DNA of 64,000 nucleotides from Undibacterium cyanobacteriorum. Its GTDB lineage: Bacteria; Pseudomonadota; Gammaproteobacteria; Burkholderiales; Burkholderiaceae_D. Below, piece after piece: positions 25,996-35,180 of this stretch (its first letter is position 1; the number at the start of each line of letters is the position of its first letter). The notes beneath the pieces were generated by a model, which was not told where the DNA came from, did no database searches, and saw nothing but the letters and a program-made list of their open reading frames with translations. The stretch lies in NCBI RefSeq assembly GCF_031326225.1, contig NZ_CP133720.1, forward strand, positions 4,030,001-4,094,000, in the 5' to 3' direction. Both the position numbers and the translations under genes were made by a program.

Positions 25996-28518
25996 ATGTT
26001 TTCTGCCCTCACCAAACTCATACACCGATACGCCACGCAGCTGCGCCGCCAAATTCCACTCGCTCGCAGCACCTATTTCCTGCTGTTGATCATTGGCCAC
26101 GCCTCTGCACAAGCACCCAGTGAGGAAATCGGACGGCAAACGATAGAGCGGCGTGGTACACCGATGGCGATGCAAGATTTTGATCCCTACGCCAATCAAC
26201 GATTTAATCCATGGTTCGATCGGGGAAGTTGGCATGGCTTCCTTTTGCCAGAGTCCGTCGAAGATCGTGGCGGCTTTAACGGCCCCATGATCGTCGCCGA
26301 AGAATACGGTGTGTTTCTCGCTCGAGCCTTTGATGTGATCGATGTTTTCGATGTAACGCAGCAACGTATGCTGACGAAAGCCGATGCCCAGTGGCAGATC
26401 CGTGCCGAGGGCGGCAGTCTACACCAAAATCTACGCTGGCCAGATTTAAGTCTGGGCTTGGAGTTGCGCTTCGTATCCAGTCATACGGCCTTGATACAAA
26501 TCCGCGTTCACAACCACACACAAAATAGGCGAACGATTCAACTACGCTGGCATGGTAGTTTGCTCGATCAATGGCAAACACAAGACAGCGCGAAAGCAGA
26601 GAAGAAAGTCCAGATCGCTCGATTCGACGCTAAGTTTCCTCATTGGTCACGCACTTTACGCGCCGATGCGTACGCGCTTTATGTGGACCTCGGACGCGTT
26701 CGCGCCCCGAGCGAATTAATGATCTCTGGCAGCGGCAGTTATTGGATCACGCGTCAACTGCCAAGCCAAACCCACATACAAGGCTTGTCATACACCAGCA
26801 CTAGCGATGACATTCAAGTTCCTCCTGATGGCGATTTCACGACCTACACGGCCCATCATTACGCGCTTGATCAGCAAGATCGTCAGCAAGCCGAGTCCAG
26901 TGTGAAAAGCAGCATGGCGCACGTACAAAATCAATGGCGTGCAGCGGAACAATCGTGGCACGCACGATCACAAAGCGCGCGTTCTGCACTACAAAAAAAG
27001 GCTATGGAAACCTTAGTCAATAACTGGCGTCGCCCCGCTGGAGCTCTGCGCTTTGACGGTGTGGTGCCGTCGACCACATCGCGCTGGTTTAATTGCATGT
27101 GGGCGTGGGATAGTTTTAAACAAGCCTACGCACTGAGCGACTTCGATCCCAATCTCGCAAAACAACAAATGCGTTTGATGTTATCGGTGCAAATTAGCGC
27201 TCAAGATCCGATTCGGCCGCAAGATGCAGGCATGATCATCGACGATGTCTGCTATAACCAAGATCCGATTCGCGGCGGGGATGGCTATAACTGGAATGAA
27301 CGCAACACCAAACCTCCACTGGCAAGTTGGGCCAGTTGGAAGATCTATCAAACTACACGTGATCGAGCTTGGTTAAAAGAGGTGTATCCCAAGCTGAAAG
27401 CTTTCCATCAATGGTGGTACACACATCGCGACACTAACAAAAATGGTCTAGTCGAATTCGGCGCAACACGCCACCCTGAGCATAATGACGAGAACGGTGC
27501 CCTGAAATTTTTTATCAAAAGTGATGCCCCATCTTGGAATCAGCGCTGCGAAAAAAGTGCTTCATTGGGATTAGTCTGCTACAGCATTGAACTCTACCGA
27601 CAAGCACAAAAAGAAGGCCTCGCACCGATCGCGCCAGCACAAGAAGCGACTGGTTATGAGTCGGGCATGGATAACGCTGCGCGCTTTGGATTTATCGAAG
27701 ACAATCAACTCGCAGACTACGCAAAATTACACCATGGCGGTGACCTCAAAGCGGCACGCCAAGATTGGCAAGTCGATTTCTTTGAGAATCGCGCGACATC
27801 GAGTCATGGAAACGACGGCATACACGGCAAACAAGGCGAGTTACTCGGGTACTCGATGAATCAAGAATCCGTCGACCTCAACGCCTTTCTGTATGCAGAT
27901 AAACTCTACCTCGCCAAGATGGCACAAGTGCTGGGTCTGCAAAGTGATGCAAGACAGTGGCGACAACAAGCACGCTCACTCAAACAGAAAATCAATCAAT
28001 GTTTTTTCGATGCAAGCACTGGTTATTTTTACGATAGAAAGATTCTGTCGCAGCAAGCAGATGCAACAGCATGTGGTGGCGGTCTTTTGCTGACACAACG
28101 TGGACGCGGTAGCGAAGCCTTTGCTGTTCTGTGGGCTGGTGCCGCCACGCCGCAACATGCGCGACGCACCATGCAGCACTGGCTAGCGCCACAGGAGTTC
28201 GCCAGCTATCTCGCCTTCCCTACCGCAGCCTTGAGCAATCCGGCCTTTCATCCCACCAGCTATTGGCGTGGACGCGTGTGGTTAGACCAAGTCTACTTCG
28301 CCCTCAAAGGCATGCAACACTATGGTGAAGGAAATGCCGCACGTCGCATTGCACAGCAAGTCATAGACCGCGCGGTTGGCGTGACGCAAATCGCACCATT
28401 CCGAGAGAACTACCATCCGCTGACCGGCGAGGGACAAGGGCCAGCCAATTTCAGTTGGACTGCAGCGCACTTTTGGATGATAGAGCGCGAGTTGCTACAG
28501 CACTTAGAGAGCAATTAA
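25996..28518 (+). CDS. Glycoside hydrolase, GH63 (YgjK-like) alpha-glucosidase type
   Basis: This exported protein of 840 residues has a signal sequence (STYFLLLIIGHASAQA, cut near residue 39). An N-terminal beta-rich domain is followed by an (alpha/alpha)6 barrel. Family marks include MWAWDSFKQAYAL, with the catalytic Asp, YESGMDNAARF, and a C-terminal FRENYHPLTGEGQGP region, where the second acid of GH63 enzymes lies. Related YgjK-type enzymes release glucose from short alpha-glucosides. The substrate here is unknown. It stands alone, with no sugar transporter next to it. No good ribosome site is seen before the ATG. Confidence 0.82.
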   Translation: MFSALTKLIHRYATQLRRQIPLARSTYFLLLIIGHASAQAPSEEIGRQTIERRGTPMAMQDFDPYANQRFNPWFDRGSWHGFLLPESVEDRGGFNGPMIVAEEYGVFLARAFDVIDVFDVTQQRMLTKADAQWQIRAEGGSLHQNLRWPDLSLGLELRFVSSHTALIQIRVHNHTQNRRTIQLRWHGSLLDQWQTQDSAKAEKKVQIARFDAKFPHWSRTLRADAYALYVDLGRVRAPSELMISGSGSYWITRQLPSQTHIQGLSYTSTSDDIQVPPDGDFTTYTAHHYALDQQDRQQAESSVKSSMAHVQNQWRAAEQSWHARSQSARSALQKKAMETLVNNWRRPAGALRFDGVVPSTTSRWFNCMWAWDSFKQAYALSDFDPNLAKQQMRLMLSVQISAQDPIRPQDAGMIIDDVCYNQDPIRGGDGYNWNERNTKPPLASWASWKIYQTTRDRAWLKEVYPKLKAFHQWWYTHRDTNKNGLVEFGATRHPEHNDENGALKFFIKSDAPSWNQRCEKSASLGLVCYSIELYRQAQKEGLAPIAPAQEATGYESGMDNAARFGFIEDNQLADYAKLHHGGDLKAARQDWQVDFFENRATSSHGNDGIHGKQGELLGYSMNQESVDLNAFLYADKLYLAKMAQVLGLQSDARQWRQQARSLKQKINQCFFDASTGYFYDRKILSQQADATACGGGLLLTQRGRGSEAFAVLWAGAATPQHARRTMQHWLAPQEFASYLAFPTAALSNPAFHPTSYWRGRVWLDQVYFALKGMQHYGEGNAARRIAQQVIDRAVGVTQIAPFRENYHPLTGEGQGPANFSWTAAHFWMIERELLQHLESN

Positions 28519-28640
28519 GAGCAAAGCAAAGGCGCCGCTGAGCGGACGCACAGCCACTCGAGTTTCGAGTACACTGCAGTGCTTATTCTTTTGAATAGAC
28601 AATTCTATTCAGCTCAAATCCGACTCAAGAATGATTCTCT

Positions 28641-29087
28641 ATGCGACTTGAACGTCTGTGCTTCCTGATCGTCACCGGCATCGCCACCTTTGGTGCCCTT
28701 ATCCATTGGATCGCACCTTGGGTTGGTCTCGATTGGTATCGTTTTTTAACCTCACCGCAATGGGTGGTGAACTCAGTACGCCAGGGTACTTGGTATGCTC
28801 CAGTCGGTGCCGTGGTGGTTGGTGCTTTGATGCAAGCCTGTGGCGTGTTCGCGCTTTCGGCGACGGGGCTGTTACCAAGACTCTATCTACTGCGTACCGC
28901 ACTCTGCTTTATCGCCTGCTTGTGCACCGTGAGAGGCCTGTTGATTTTTCCCTTATTGTGGATGGTACCCAAACAGCTCACGGCGTTCGATATCACCGCT
29001 TCCTTGGTATGGCTCACCGCGGGGTTTTGTATGGGCTTGGGAACCTTATTGCGCTGGCCTGCTTTACGTCCCCCGGCGCTCGCCTAA
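28641..29087 (+). CDS. Small integral membrane protein
   Basis: A 148-residue protein with four predicted membrane helices (LCFLIVTGIATFGALIHWI, VGAVVVGALMQACGVFAL, LYLLRTALCFIACLCTV, ITASLVWLTAGFCMGLG). I do not recognise a family. Its TAA overlaps the stop of the convergent sensor kinase gene by a few bases (29084-29087), so the two messages share their ends. Confidence 0.7.
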   Translation: MRLERLCFLIVTGIATFGALIHWIAPWVGLDWYRFLTSPQWVVNSVRQGTWYAPVGAVVVGALMQACGVFALSATGLLPRLYLLRTALCFIACLCTVRGLLIFPLLWMVPKQLTAFDITASLVWLTAGFCMGLGTLLRWPALRPPALA

Positions 29088-32000
29088 CGCGATTCAAATT
29101 CGACGAAGAAAATAGTACCGCCTTCAGGGTTAGGCCCAAAGCCTATCGTACCATCCATTTTTTCAACCATCTCTTTGGCGATGGCCAGCCCCAGACCTGT
29201 ACCGTCTTTGGCGCGCGTATCAGAAGCATCGGCTTGCGAAAACTTCTGGAAAATACGCTCGCTGAATTGAGGTGGAATTCCAGGACCTCGATCGACTACC
29301 TCGATGCGCACTCGATGTTCGCCAATCACCACAGTACGTAAACTGACCGTACCCGCTTTCGGAGAATACTTACACGCATTCGACATCAAGTTCGCCATCA
29401 CTTGTGCGAAACGATCTGGATCAACCCGCAAACTTGCATTTACCAACCCATTTTCCAAGGCTAATTGAACGCCTAATTTTTGCGCGAAGGCTTGGTTCGA
29501 TTCAATCACATCGGCCAACAATTTTTCGAGCGGCACTTGCTGGAAATTAAAGTCCATCATATTCGCTTCGATTTTCTGCATGTCCAAAAGATCGTTAATC
29601 AAACGTCCTAAACGCTCTGCATTGCCCAAGGCAATTTGTCCCAATTTCGCCGCTGCTGGCGGTAACTCGCCGGTGGCACCACCCACCATCAAACCGAGAC
29701 CACCTCGAATCGCGGTCAATGGCGTACGTAATTCATGACTGACGGTCGAGACGAATTGCGTCTTTAGTTTTTCAACACGTCTTTGCTCGGTGACATCACG
29801 TACGATCAAAATAAACTTACGTTGCCCAGCGTCGGCAAAACCACTCAAAGACAACTCAGCGATAAACGGCGTGCCATCCGCGCGTTTGAGTTGCACTTCT
29901 AATTCGGTATGCCCTTTCTCGATAAAGTCGGGTGCTTGAATGCCTTGCTGTAGCCGCTCGCTGAGGTCCTCCACGCAAAGATCCAAAAACGAACCTCCTG
30001 TCATCAATTCGACTGAACTCGCAAATATCTCCAAACCAGCGCGATTACACGATTCTATGGTCCAATACTTGTCTGTCGTGAGAATCGCGTCTGCTGCATT
30101 TTGCAAGACTGTTTGCATCCGCTCTGCGTTATCACGATTGAGCTGCTGTTGTGCCAGCAACTCCTGCAAACGTACCGCGACCAAAGCTTCCAAGCGCGCT
30201 TGATCTCGTTTGAGATGCCCCACACGCCACAAGTAAATCACCCATAACAGTCCAGCAATGATGGCGGCGACTAACCAGCGGAACCAATTCGTTTGGTAGT
30301 ATTGTGGCGGGATCTCAATGTTGACGCTGGTGATGTGATCACTCCAGATTCCAAGATCATTGGTCGCCTTTACTTGAAAAGTGTATTCACCTGGATTGAG
30401 ATTTGTATACGTCGTATTGCGATGATCGGCATCAATCTCAACCCAATCACGATCAAATCCAGCGAGCCGATAAGCGTAACGATTGGCACTGGGGTTCGTG
30501 AAATGTAGGGCAGCGAACTCGATTGAGAAGACTGATTCCTGCCGCGCAATAGTCAAGCTTAATGGCGCGGTGACGGGACCTTGCAGAGCGACACCGTCGA
30601 CGCCTTTGCCGGATTTTAAGGAACGGTTAAAGACACTAATGTCAGTGATGGCGACTTGCGGCGGCACCGAGATCCGCTGGACTTTCTCCGGCATTACCAC
30701 GGTCATCCCTTTGGTCCCGCCAAAATACAGCAAGCCATCCGCACTACGATGAGAAGGACCGGCAAAATTGTCCGACAACCCATCACTCACCGTATAGCGA
30801 TACACATCGCCCGTATCAGGCTGAAAGCTAATCAACCCGTCCACAGTACTCAACCAGAGACGACCTTTTAAGTCACTCTCAATCGCTACAATTTTGGCGC
30901 GACCGATACTATTCGGTCCGTCATAACGTACAAAGAAATAACTACCATCGGTTCTTTGAACTAATTGATTCAAGCCGTTAATAGTACCTACCCAAATACG
31001 ACCTTTAGCGTCTTGAAATAAGGACGACACATTGTCAGCGCTAATACTTTCAGGGTCTTTCGGATCATGCTTAAAATGGCTGAATTTTCCGGTCGCCAAG
31101 TCAAGTAAATCCAAACCACCGCCAACCCATTCTGCGCCAGCCCACACCCTACCTTGCTGATCATGCAGAATGACCGTCGTACCCTTTGCACTGCGGCTAT
31201 GCGGATCTTTAGGATCCGATTGATATTTGGTATAGGTCTTCTGCAGCGGATCAAAGTGAATCAGACTATCACCGGTGCCTAACCATATTTTTCCTCCAGC
31301 AGCTGGAGCTATCACGTTGATGTAGTCATCGGCGATGCTGCCGAAATGAAAAACAGAAAACTCATCTTTAGTCGGATCAAGCCGGTTCAGGCCAACCGAA
31401 GTCCCCACCCATAGTGGCCCATTATTTTCTTGATACAAGCTATACGCGAGGTCGTTACTCAGAGTACCTTTGCGCTTTTTATCGGCCTGATAGCGTTTCA
31501 ACACCTCGCCAGTTTGCGGATCAAACAAAGCCACGCCGCTATTGCTGCTCAGCCAGAGCTTGCCATCGCCCTTACCGGCGATGCGTAGCAAGGAATTGTT
31601 GGGACGTGGATTTTGCACATCTGCATCGAAAGGGATAATGCGACGGAAGCCACGGCTATTGAGGTTGGCGAGTGCGATACCATCGGTGAGCGTTGCCACC
31701 CACAACATACCACCGCGATCATGCAAAACGGCGCGCACATCATCTGAGGGCAAACTATAGGGGTCAATCGCTTGCTTCACAAATTGCGTAAAGCGTTCAC
31801 GTGGCGCATCCCAACGCAGCAAGCCTGCCGAGAGCGTCGCTGCCCACACCGCGCCATTCCGATCGCTATACAAATAATTCACGCGACTCGATGGCGAATC
31901 GAGACGTTTGCGGGTCTCCCATGCCTGTTTGGTATCCCACAGGACAACACCGTTCTCTGTGCCTATCCATAAACGTTTTTGATCATCGATAAATAGGGAG

Positions 32001-32707
32001 CGGACGATATTCAATTTCGAGTCAGGGGCGCTGTCACTGTCGACGCGGAAATGCTGGAACTTCTGCGAGCCAGGTGCCAAGTAGTCGAGACCTGCAGGCC
32101 AAGTACCCGCCCACACACCACCAGCATCGTCGACTGCAATCGCATTTAAGTCATTCTTTCCCAAACTATCAGGAAGCTTGGGATCATGTGCATACAGCGT
32201 GAACTTTCCGGTGTGCGGATCGAAGTGCTGTAAGCCGCCCCAAGTCGCTAACCATAAGCCGTCTTTGCCATCAGGAGCGATCACTTTAATGATGCGCTGA
32301 TTGCTCGGACCGCCTTCCAAGATATAGCGCGTAAAGTTGTTGGTCTTGGGATTAAAGAGTGCCAGGCCGTTCTGTGTACCCGCCCAAATCCGGCCTTGCT
32401 GGTCTTCATATAAAGCCGAGATACGATCATGCGGCAAGCTGGTTGGATCGTTCGCTTGGCTCTGATATTTTTCGCTGTGATAACCATCAAAACGATACAA
32501 GCCAGCGTTATTGGTCCCTATCCATATAAAACCCTGACGGTCTTGCAGCAACGATAAAGTTGATAGTTGATCGGCCCCCAGGGCCGACAGACGTTGAAAG
32601 CGCAGTTCGGAAGTGGATGCTGCATGCACCGTGAAGCCGAGCACCATGGTCGCCAACAACAGGATGACGAGGCGATACACAGCCAACGGTGATAGGACTT
32701 TCTTCAA
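29084..32707 (-). CDS. Two-component propeller sensor histidine kinase with PAS domain
   Basis: A membrane sensor of about 1207 residues. After a signal sequence (LVILLLATMVLGFTVHA) come many Reg_prop beta-propeller repeats (pattern DQQGRIWAGTQNGL), then a Y_Y_Y domain (RLAGFDRDWVEID), one membrane helix (WLVAAIIAGLLWVIYLW), a PAS domain (about 840-960) and a kinase core. The phospho-accepting His is in TVSHELRTPL (about residue 988). ATP-lid motifs MANLMSNACKYS, DRGPGIPP and GTGLGLAIAKEM follow. The start TTG at 32707 is chosen for its GGAAGG ribosome site; TTG at 32731 is possible. There is no receiver domain and no response regulator gene next door. Such propeller kinases often sense sugars. 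Confidence 0.92.
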   Translation of the reverse strand: MKKVLSPLAVYRLVILLLATMVLGFTVHAASTSELRFQRLSALGADQLSTLSLLQDRQGFIWIGTNNAGLYRFDGYHSEKYQSQANDPTSLPHDRISALYEDQQGRIWAGTQNGLALFNPKTNNFTRYILEGGPSNQRIIKVIAPDGKDGLWLATWGGLQHFDPHTGKFTLYAHDPKLPDSLGKNDLNAIAVDDAGGVWAGTWPAGLDYLAPGSQKFQHFRVDSDSAPDSKLNIVRSLFIDDQKRLWIGTENGVVLWDTKQAWETRKRLDSPSSRVNYLYSDRNGAVWAATLSAGLLRWDAPRERFTQFVKQAIDPYSLPSDDVRAVLHDRGGMLWVATLTDGIALANLNSRGFRRIIPFDADVQNPRPNNSLLRIAGKGDGKLWLSSNSGVALFDPQTGEVLKRYQADKKRKGTLSNDLAYSLYQENNGPLWVGTSVGLNRLDPTKDEFSVFHFGSIADDYINVIAPAAGGKIWLGTGDSLIHFDPLQKTYTKYQSDPKDPHSRSAKGTTVILHDQQGRVWAGAEWVGGGLDLLDLATGKFSHFKHDPKDPESISADNVSSLFQDAKGRIWVGTINGLNQLVQRTDGSYFFVRYDGPNSIGRAKIVAIESDLKGRLWLSTVDGLISFQPDTGDVYRYTVSDGLSDNFAGPSHRSADGLLYFGGTKGMTVVMPEKVQRISVPPQVAITDISVFNRSLKSGKGVDGVALQGPVTAPLSLTIARQESVFSIEFAALHFTNPSANRYAYRLAGFDRDWVEIDADHRNTTYTNLNPGEYTFQVKATNDLGIWSDHITSVNIEIPPQYYQTNWFRWLVAAIIAGLLWVIYLWRVGHLKRDQARLEALVAVRLQELLAQQQLNRDNAERMQTVLQNAADAILTTDKYWTIESCNRAGLEIFASSVELMTGGSFLDLCVEDLSERLQQGIQAPDFIEKGHTELEVQLKRADGTPFIAELSLSGFADAGQRKFILIVRDVTEQRRVEKLKTQFVSTVSHELRTPLTAIRGGLGLMVGGATGELPPAAAKLGQIALGNAERLGRLINDLLDMQKIEANMMDFNFQQVPLEKLLADVIESNQAFAQKLGVQLALENGLVNASLRVDPDRFAQVMANLMSNACKYSPKAGTVSLRTVVIGEHRVRIEVVDRGPGIPPQFSERIFQKFSQADASDTRAKDGTGLGLAIAKEMVEKMDGTIGFGPNPEGGTIFFVEFESR

Positions 32708-33073
32708 TGCAGAACCTTCCGCAGCAAGCAAATTGAGAGTGAATCACATCCGAGATATTGAGGTCTGTCCAAGCGAGTTTTTGGCAGACTGGCAGGAGCA
32801 CAATGTGCCCAATTCGCATTTACCCCACCTTCAATCAACTTTGCCAATGGAGTTACTGTGTGTCAACACATTTTCGGGCGAAACGGAATTGCCGCAACAG
32901 TCCATCTGAGAAGTAGCAAACAGAATTTGTATTTTCTATTAAGCTTATTGTTAAATTTATAGCAAATAATCATTTCTCTACACTCATTCTGAAATCCTAG
33001 CCCCTCAATCGAGACTAGGTTGACGCCTATTTCCGCTATCATGTCGGTTTTTCTGAAATTACCATTACCCGAT

Positions 33074-33550
33074 ATGAAAATAGATAAAGACAGCGTCGTC
33101 ACACTCCGCCTCACCGTGAGCGAAAGCACAGGCAAAGTACTCGAAAACGGCAAGACACCGGTCGCGTATTTGCACGGTGGTTACGACAACTTGCTACCAA
33201 AAATTGAAGAAGCCTTGCAAGGTCAAGAACCTGGCTTCAAGGTAGCGATGACTTTGGTCCCCGAAGATGCGTTTGGCGTACGTGATGAAAGCCTGCTCCG
33301 TACCATTTCCAAGAAAGATTTTCCGCCGGGCGTCAAAGTCGGCGGCGCCATGCAAGGCGTCAATGATCAAGGCGAAGAAACCATCTACACCGTACTCAAA
33401 ATCAAGGGCGACCAAGTGATGTTGGATGGTAATCATCCTTTAGCTGGTAAAACCTTGAAAGTTGGTGTGCACGTGCTTGAAGTACGTCCTGCAACACCAG
33501 AAGAAATCGCCCATCGTCACGTGCATGGCGAACACGGTCATCATCACTAA
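33074..33550 (+). CDS. FKBP-type peptidyl-prolyl isomerase, SlyD-like
   Basis: The 158-residue protein begins MKIDKDSVVTLRLTVSE and has the FKBP pattern VAYLHGGYDNLLPKIEEAL with an inserted flap region (PEDAFGVRDES, DFPPGVKVG), as in SlyD/SlpA proteins. The tail HRHVHGEHGHHH is histidine-rich and should bind nickel or other metals. It acts as a folding helper in the cytoplasm. The ATG at 33074 matches family starts; an in-frame start at 33020 would add 18 residues. The gene is divergent from the sensor kinase and followed by a short GC hairpin. Confidence 0.92.
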   Translation: MKIDKDSVVTLRLTVSESTGKVLENGKTPVAYLHGGYDNLLPKIEEALQGQEPGFKVAMTLVPEDAFGVRDESLLRTISKKDFPPGVKVGGAMQGVNDQGEETIYTVLKIKGDQVMLDGNHPLAGKTLKVGVHVLEVRPATPEEIAHRHVHGEHGHHH

Positions 33551-33558
33551 GAACAACG

Positions 33559-33574
33559 GGGCGGATGTTCGCCC
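33559..33574 (+). terminator. Weak hairpin after the FKBP gene
   Basis: GGGCG and CGCCC form a five-pair stem with a six-base loop eight bases after the stop. No proper T-run follows, so termination would be weak. A separate perfect eight-base inverted repeat (TGCGGGGC at 33592-33599, GCCCCGCA at 33630-33637) lies further on. Confidence 0.35.
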
Positions 33575-33727
33575 TTCATCAGCCTGATTTTTGCGGGGCA
33601 ATCTATCACGAGACGATCAGTACTCACCCGCCCCGCAGAACTCGCCCGTATTCAAAAAACCGCATCGATCGAAGCTCGCAATTCATTACTGACTGGATCG
33701 GGTCTCATGTTAAGAACACGCGGTGAT

Positions 33728-34423
33728 TCAACCCACTAGTTTCTTTCGTGGCCTACCACGCGCGGCTGGTTCAACGCGCCGTTCGGTTAGCTTGGCCATT
33801 TCGGTTTTGTAAGCTTCCGATCCCAACAACCACGCTTTATTGGTGGCGTCATTGATCTGATTAAAATGCGCCGACGACAATCCACGTTCCAATAATGCCC
33901 GATAGGCCGCTTCGCGTTGGAACGGCGTATTACCCAGCCCCCAGTACATGGAATGATCGGCCACTAAAGGATCCGCGCGCAAACCCAAATGATGCTGACA
34001 ACTCGACCACGCATAGCTCGCAGGCTCATGCGCCAAATGCAAGCGCACTGGCATTTCTTCGATCAAGACGCAACAAGGTAAAAAGTATTGCTGGGCTTCG
34101 ATCACGGTCGCTTTAAAACGCCCCTGCCACAACAACCCTGAACGCTTATATTTCGCATTGAAATAAGGAACGTAATAACGCCCTAACCACTGCATTAATT
34201 TACCCAAACCTTCCGCATCTGAAGGCGTGGCCAGCAAATGAAATCGATCGGGCAAAATGCAATAGGCGTGCAAACTCAACTTATATTGCTTGAGCCCTGC
34301 CTTGAGCCAATCAGCAAAAGCCTGATAGTCGGCATGATCGGCAAAAATAGTTTTGCCATCAATGCCGGCCTGCGTGATGTGATGCGTTTGATGCGGAATG
34401 ACCAGACGCGGAAGCCGTGCCAT
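33728..34423 (-). CDS. REP-associated tyrosine transposase-like protein (RAYT), degenerate HUH motif
   Basis: The 231-residue protein belongs to the Y1/RAYT family: MARLPRLVIPHQTHHITQAG at the start, HAYCILP at 52-58, then LGRYYVPYFN and LLWQGRFKA. The metal-binding HUH motif, usually NHxHLL, reads DRFHLL (59-64) with the first His replaced by R60. The candidate catalytic Tyr is Y113 (QQYFL), but the usual YIxxNPVRA reads LIEEMPVRL. The tail has a GRPRKK stretch like an AT-hook. RAYTs are single-copy genes that move REP sequences. This one may be inactive as a nuclease or repurposed as a DNA-binding protein. No matching REP array is seen around it. Confidence 0.85.
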   Translation of the reverse strand: MARLPRLVIPHQTHHITQAGIDGKTIFADHADYQAFADWLKAGLKQYKLSLHAYCILPDRFHLLATPSDAEGLGKLMQWLGRYYVPYFNAKYKRSGLLWQGRFKATVIEAQQYFLPCCVLIEEMPVRLHLAHEPASYAWSSCQHHLGLRADPLVADHSMYWGLGNTPFQREAAYRALLERGLSSAHFNQINDATNKAWLLGSEAYKTEMAKLTERRVEPAARGRPRKKLVG

Positions 34424-34538
34424 GAAAGAACACCCTTTGCTGTGATTCGAAAAAGAAGCCCTGAGAAATTGGGGACATTGTAGATCAAATCACGACCAGC
34501 GCCTAAAGAGTTCGTCATACCAGCCCACACCAAGCTCA

Positions 34539-34892
34539 TTAGTGTCCTTGTAGTTTGAGGCGCAGCTCACAACGCGGCATCGCCAATTGCAGCATGCTGA
34601 GGACGATTCCAGCGATCTTACGAATACGCTCCAGCTCACCCGCCGCAATCACCACGCGTTGAGGTCGATAGCGTCGGACTTCACGCAGTAGCCGGAACAA
34701 ACTTCCTTGCACACTCCGCCGCTCTGTTTCTCTACCTTCGAGCACGAGATCGAACCGTAAGCCGCCTTGCTGATGAAGGTGAATGGATAGAAATAGCTGT
34801 GGCTGCTTCGCTTCCTGCGCCTGCGTTGTTTCCTCAGTCTGTGGTTCTGTTTGAAATCGAGAATCGCTGTGTGGTGACGCCTCTAACATCAT
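34539..34892 (-). CDS. Hypothetical protein
   Basis: A 117-residue protein. The first 35 residues are polar and rich in Gln, Glu and Thr and probably unstructured. The rest alternates hydrophobic strands and basic helices (LFLSIHLHQQGGLRFDLVLEG, RRYRPQRVVIAAGELERIRKI). I do not recognise a family. It lies between the RAYT gene and the divergent nasT; ATG codons at 34892 and 34889 are both possible starts. Protein-like composition supports it as a real gene, but there is no functional clue. Confidence 0.55.
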   Translation of the reverse strand: MMLEASPHSDSRFQTEPQTEETTQAQEAKQPQLFLSIHLHQQGGLRFDLVLEGRETERRSVQGSLFRLLREVRRYRPQRVVIAAGELERIRKIAGIVLSMLQLAMPRCELRLKLQGH

Positions 34893-35099
34893 GGTCTCCT
34901 TGTCTAAATGGTTGGTGATCGATCAGCAACTGCGCCAGATCGAGCGTGACTAGCGTAAGCAAGCAAGGTGAAGACAACATGAAGCGAATGTGAAGTCATC
35001 TGAAAAAAGAATTGGTATAAGCCTCACCTCTGTTGACCATCGAATTTACTTTAGAAATCATCTGATGAAAAAGATAGCAAAGTTCACAATTCAACAAGG

Positions 35100-35115
35100 T
35101 GGCGCAGAACTTGCA
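35100..35115 (+). promoter_or_regulatory. Sigma-54-type promoter upstream of nasT
   Basis: TGGCGCAGAACTTGCA matches the sigma-54 consensus TGGCACGNNNNTTGCW at 14 of 16 positions counting the N positions as matches, with the invariant GG and GC pairs at the correct distance. It lies 65 bases before the nasT ATG. It would place nasT under nitrogen control, like the structural genes. Confidence 0.5.
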
Positions 35116-35180
35116 TTGAATCCTTGAGCGTTCTTGACTTCATAAAACGCCATTGATAATCAATATAGAAAGGGAAACGC

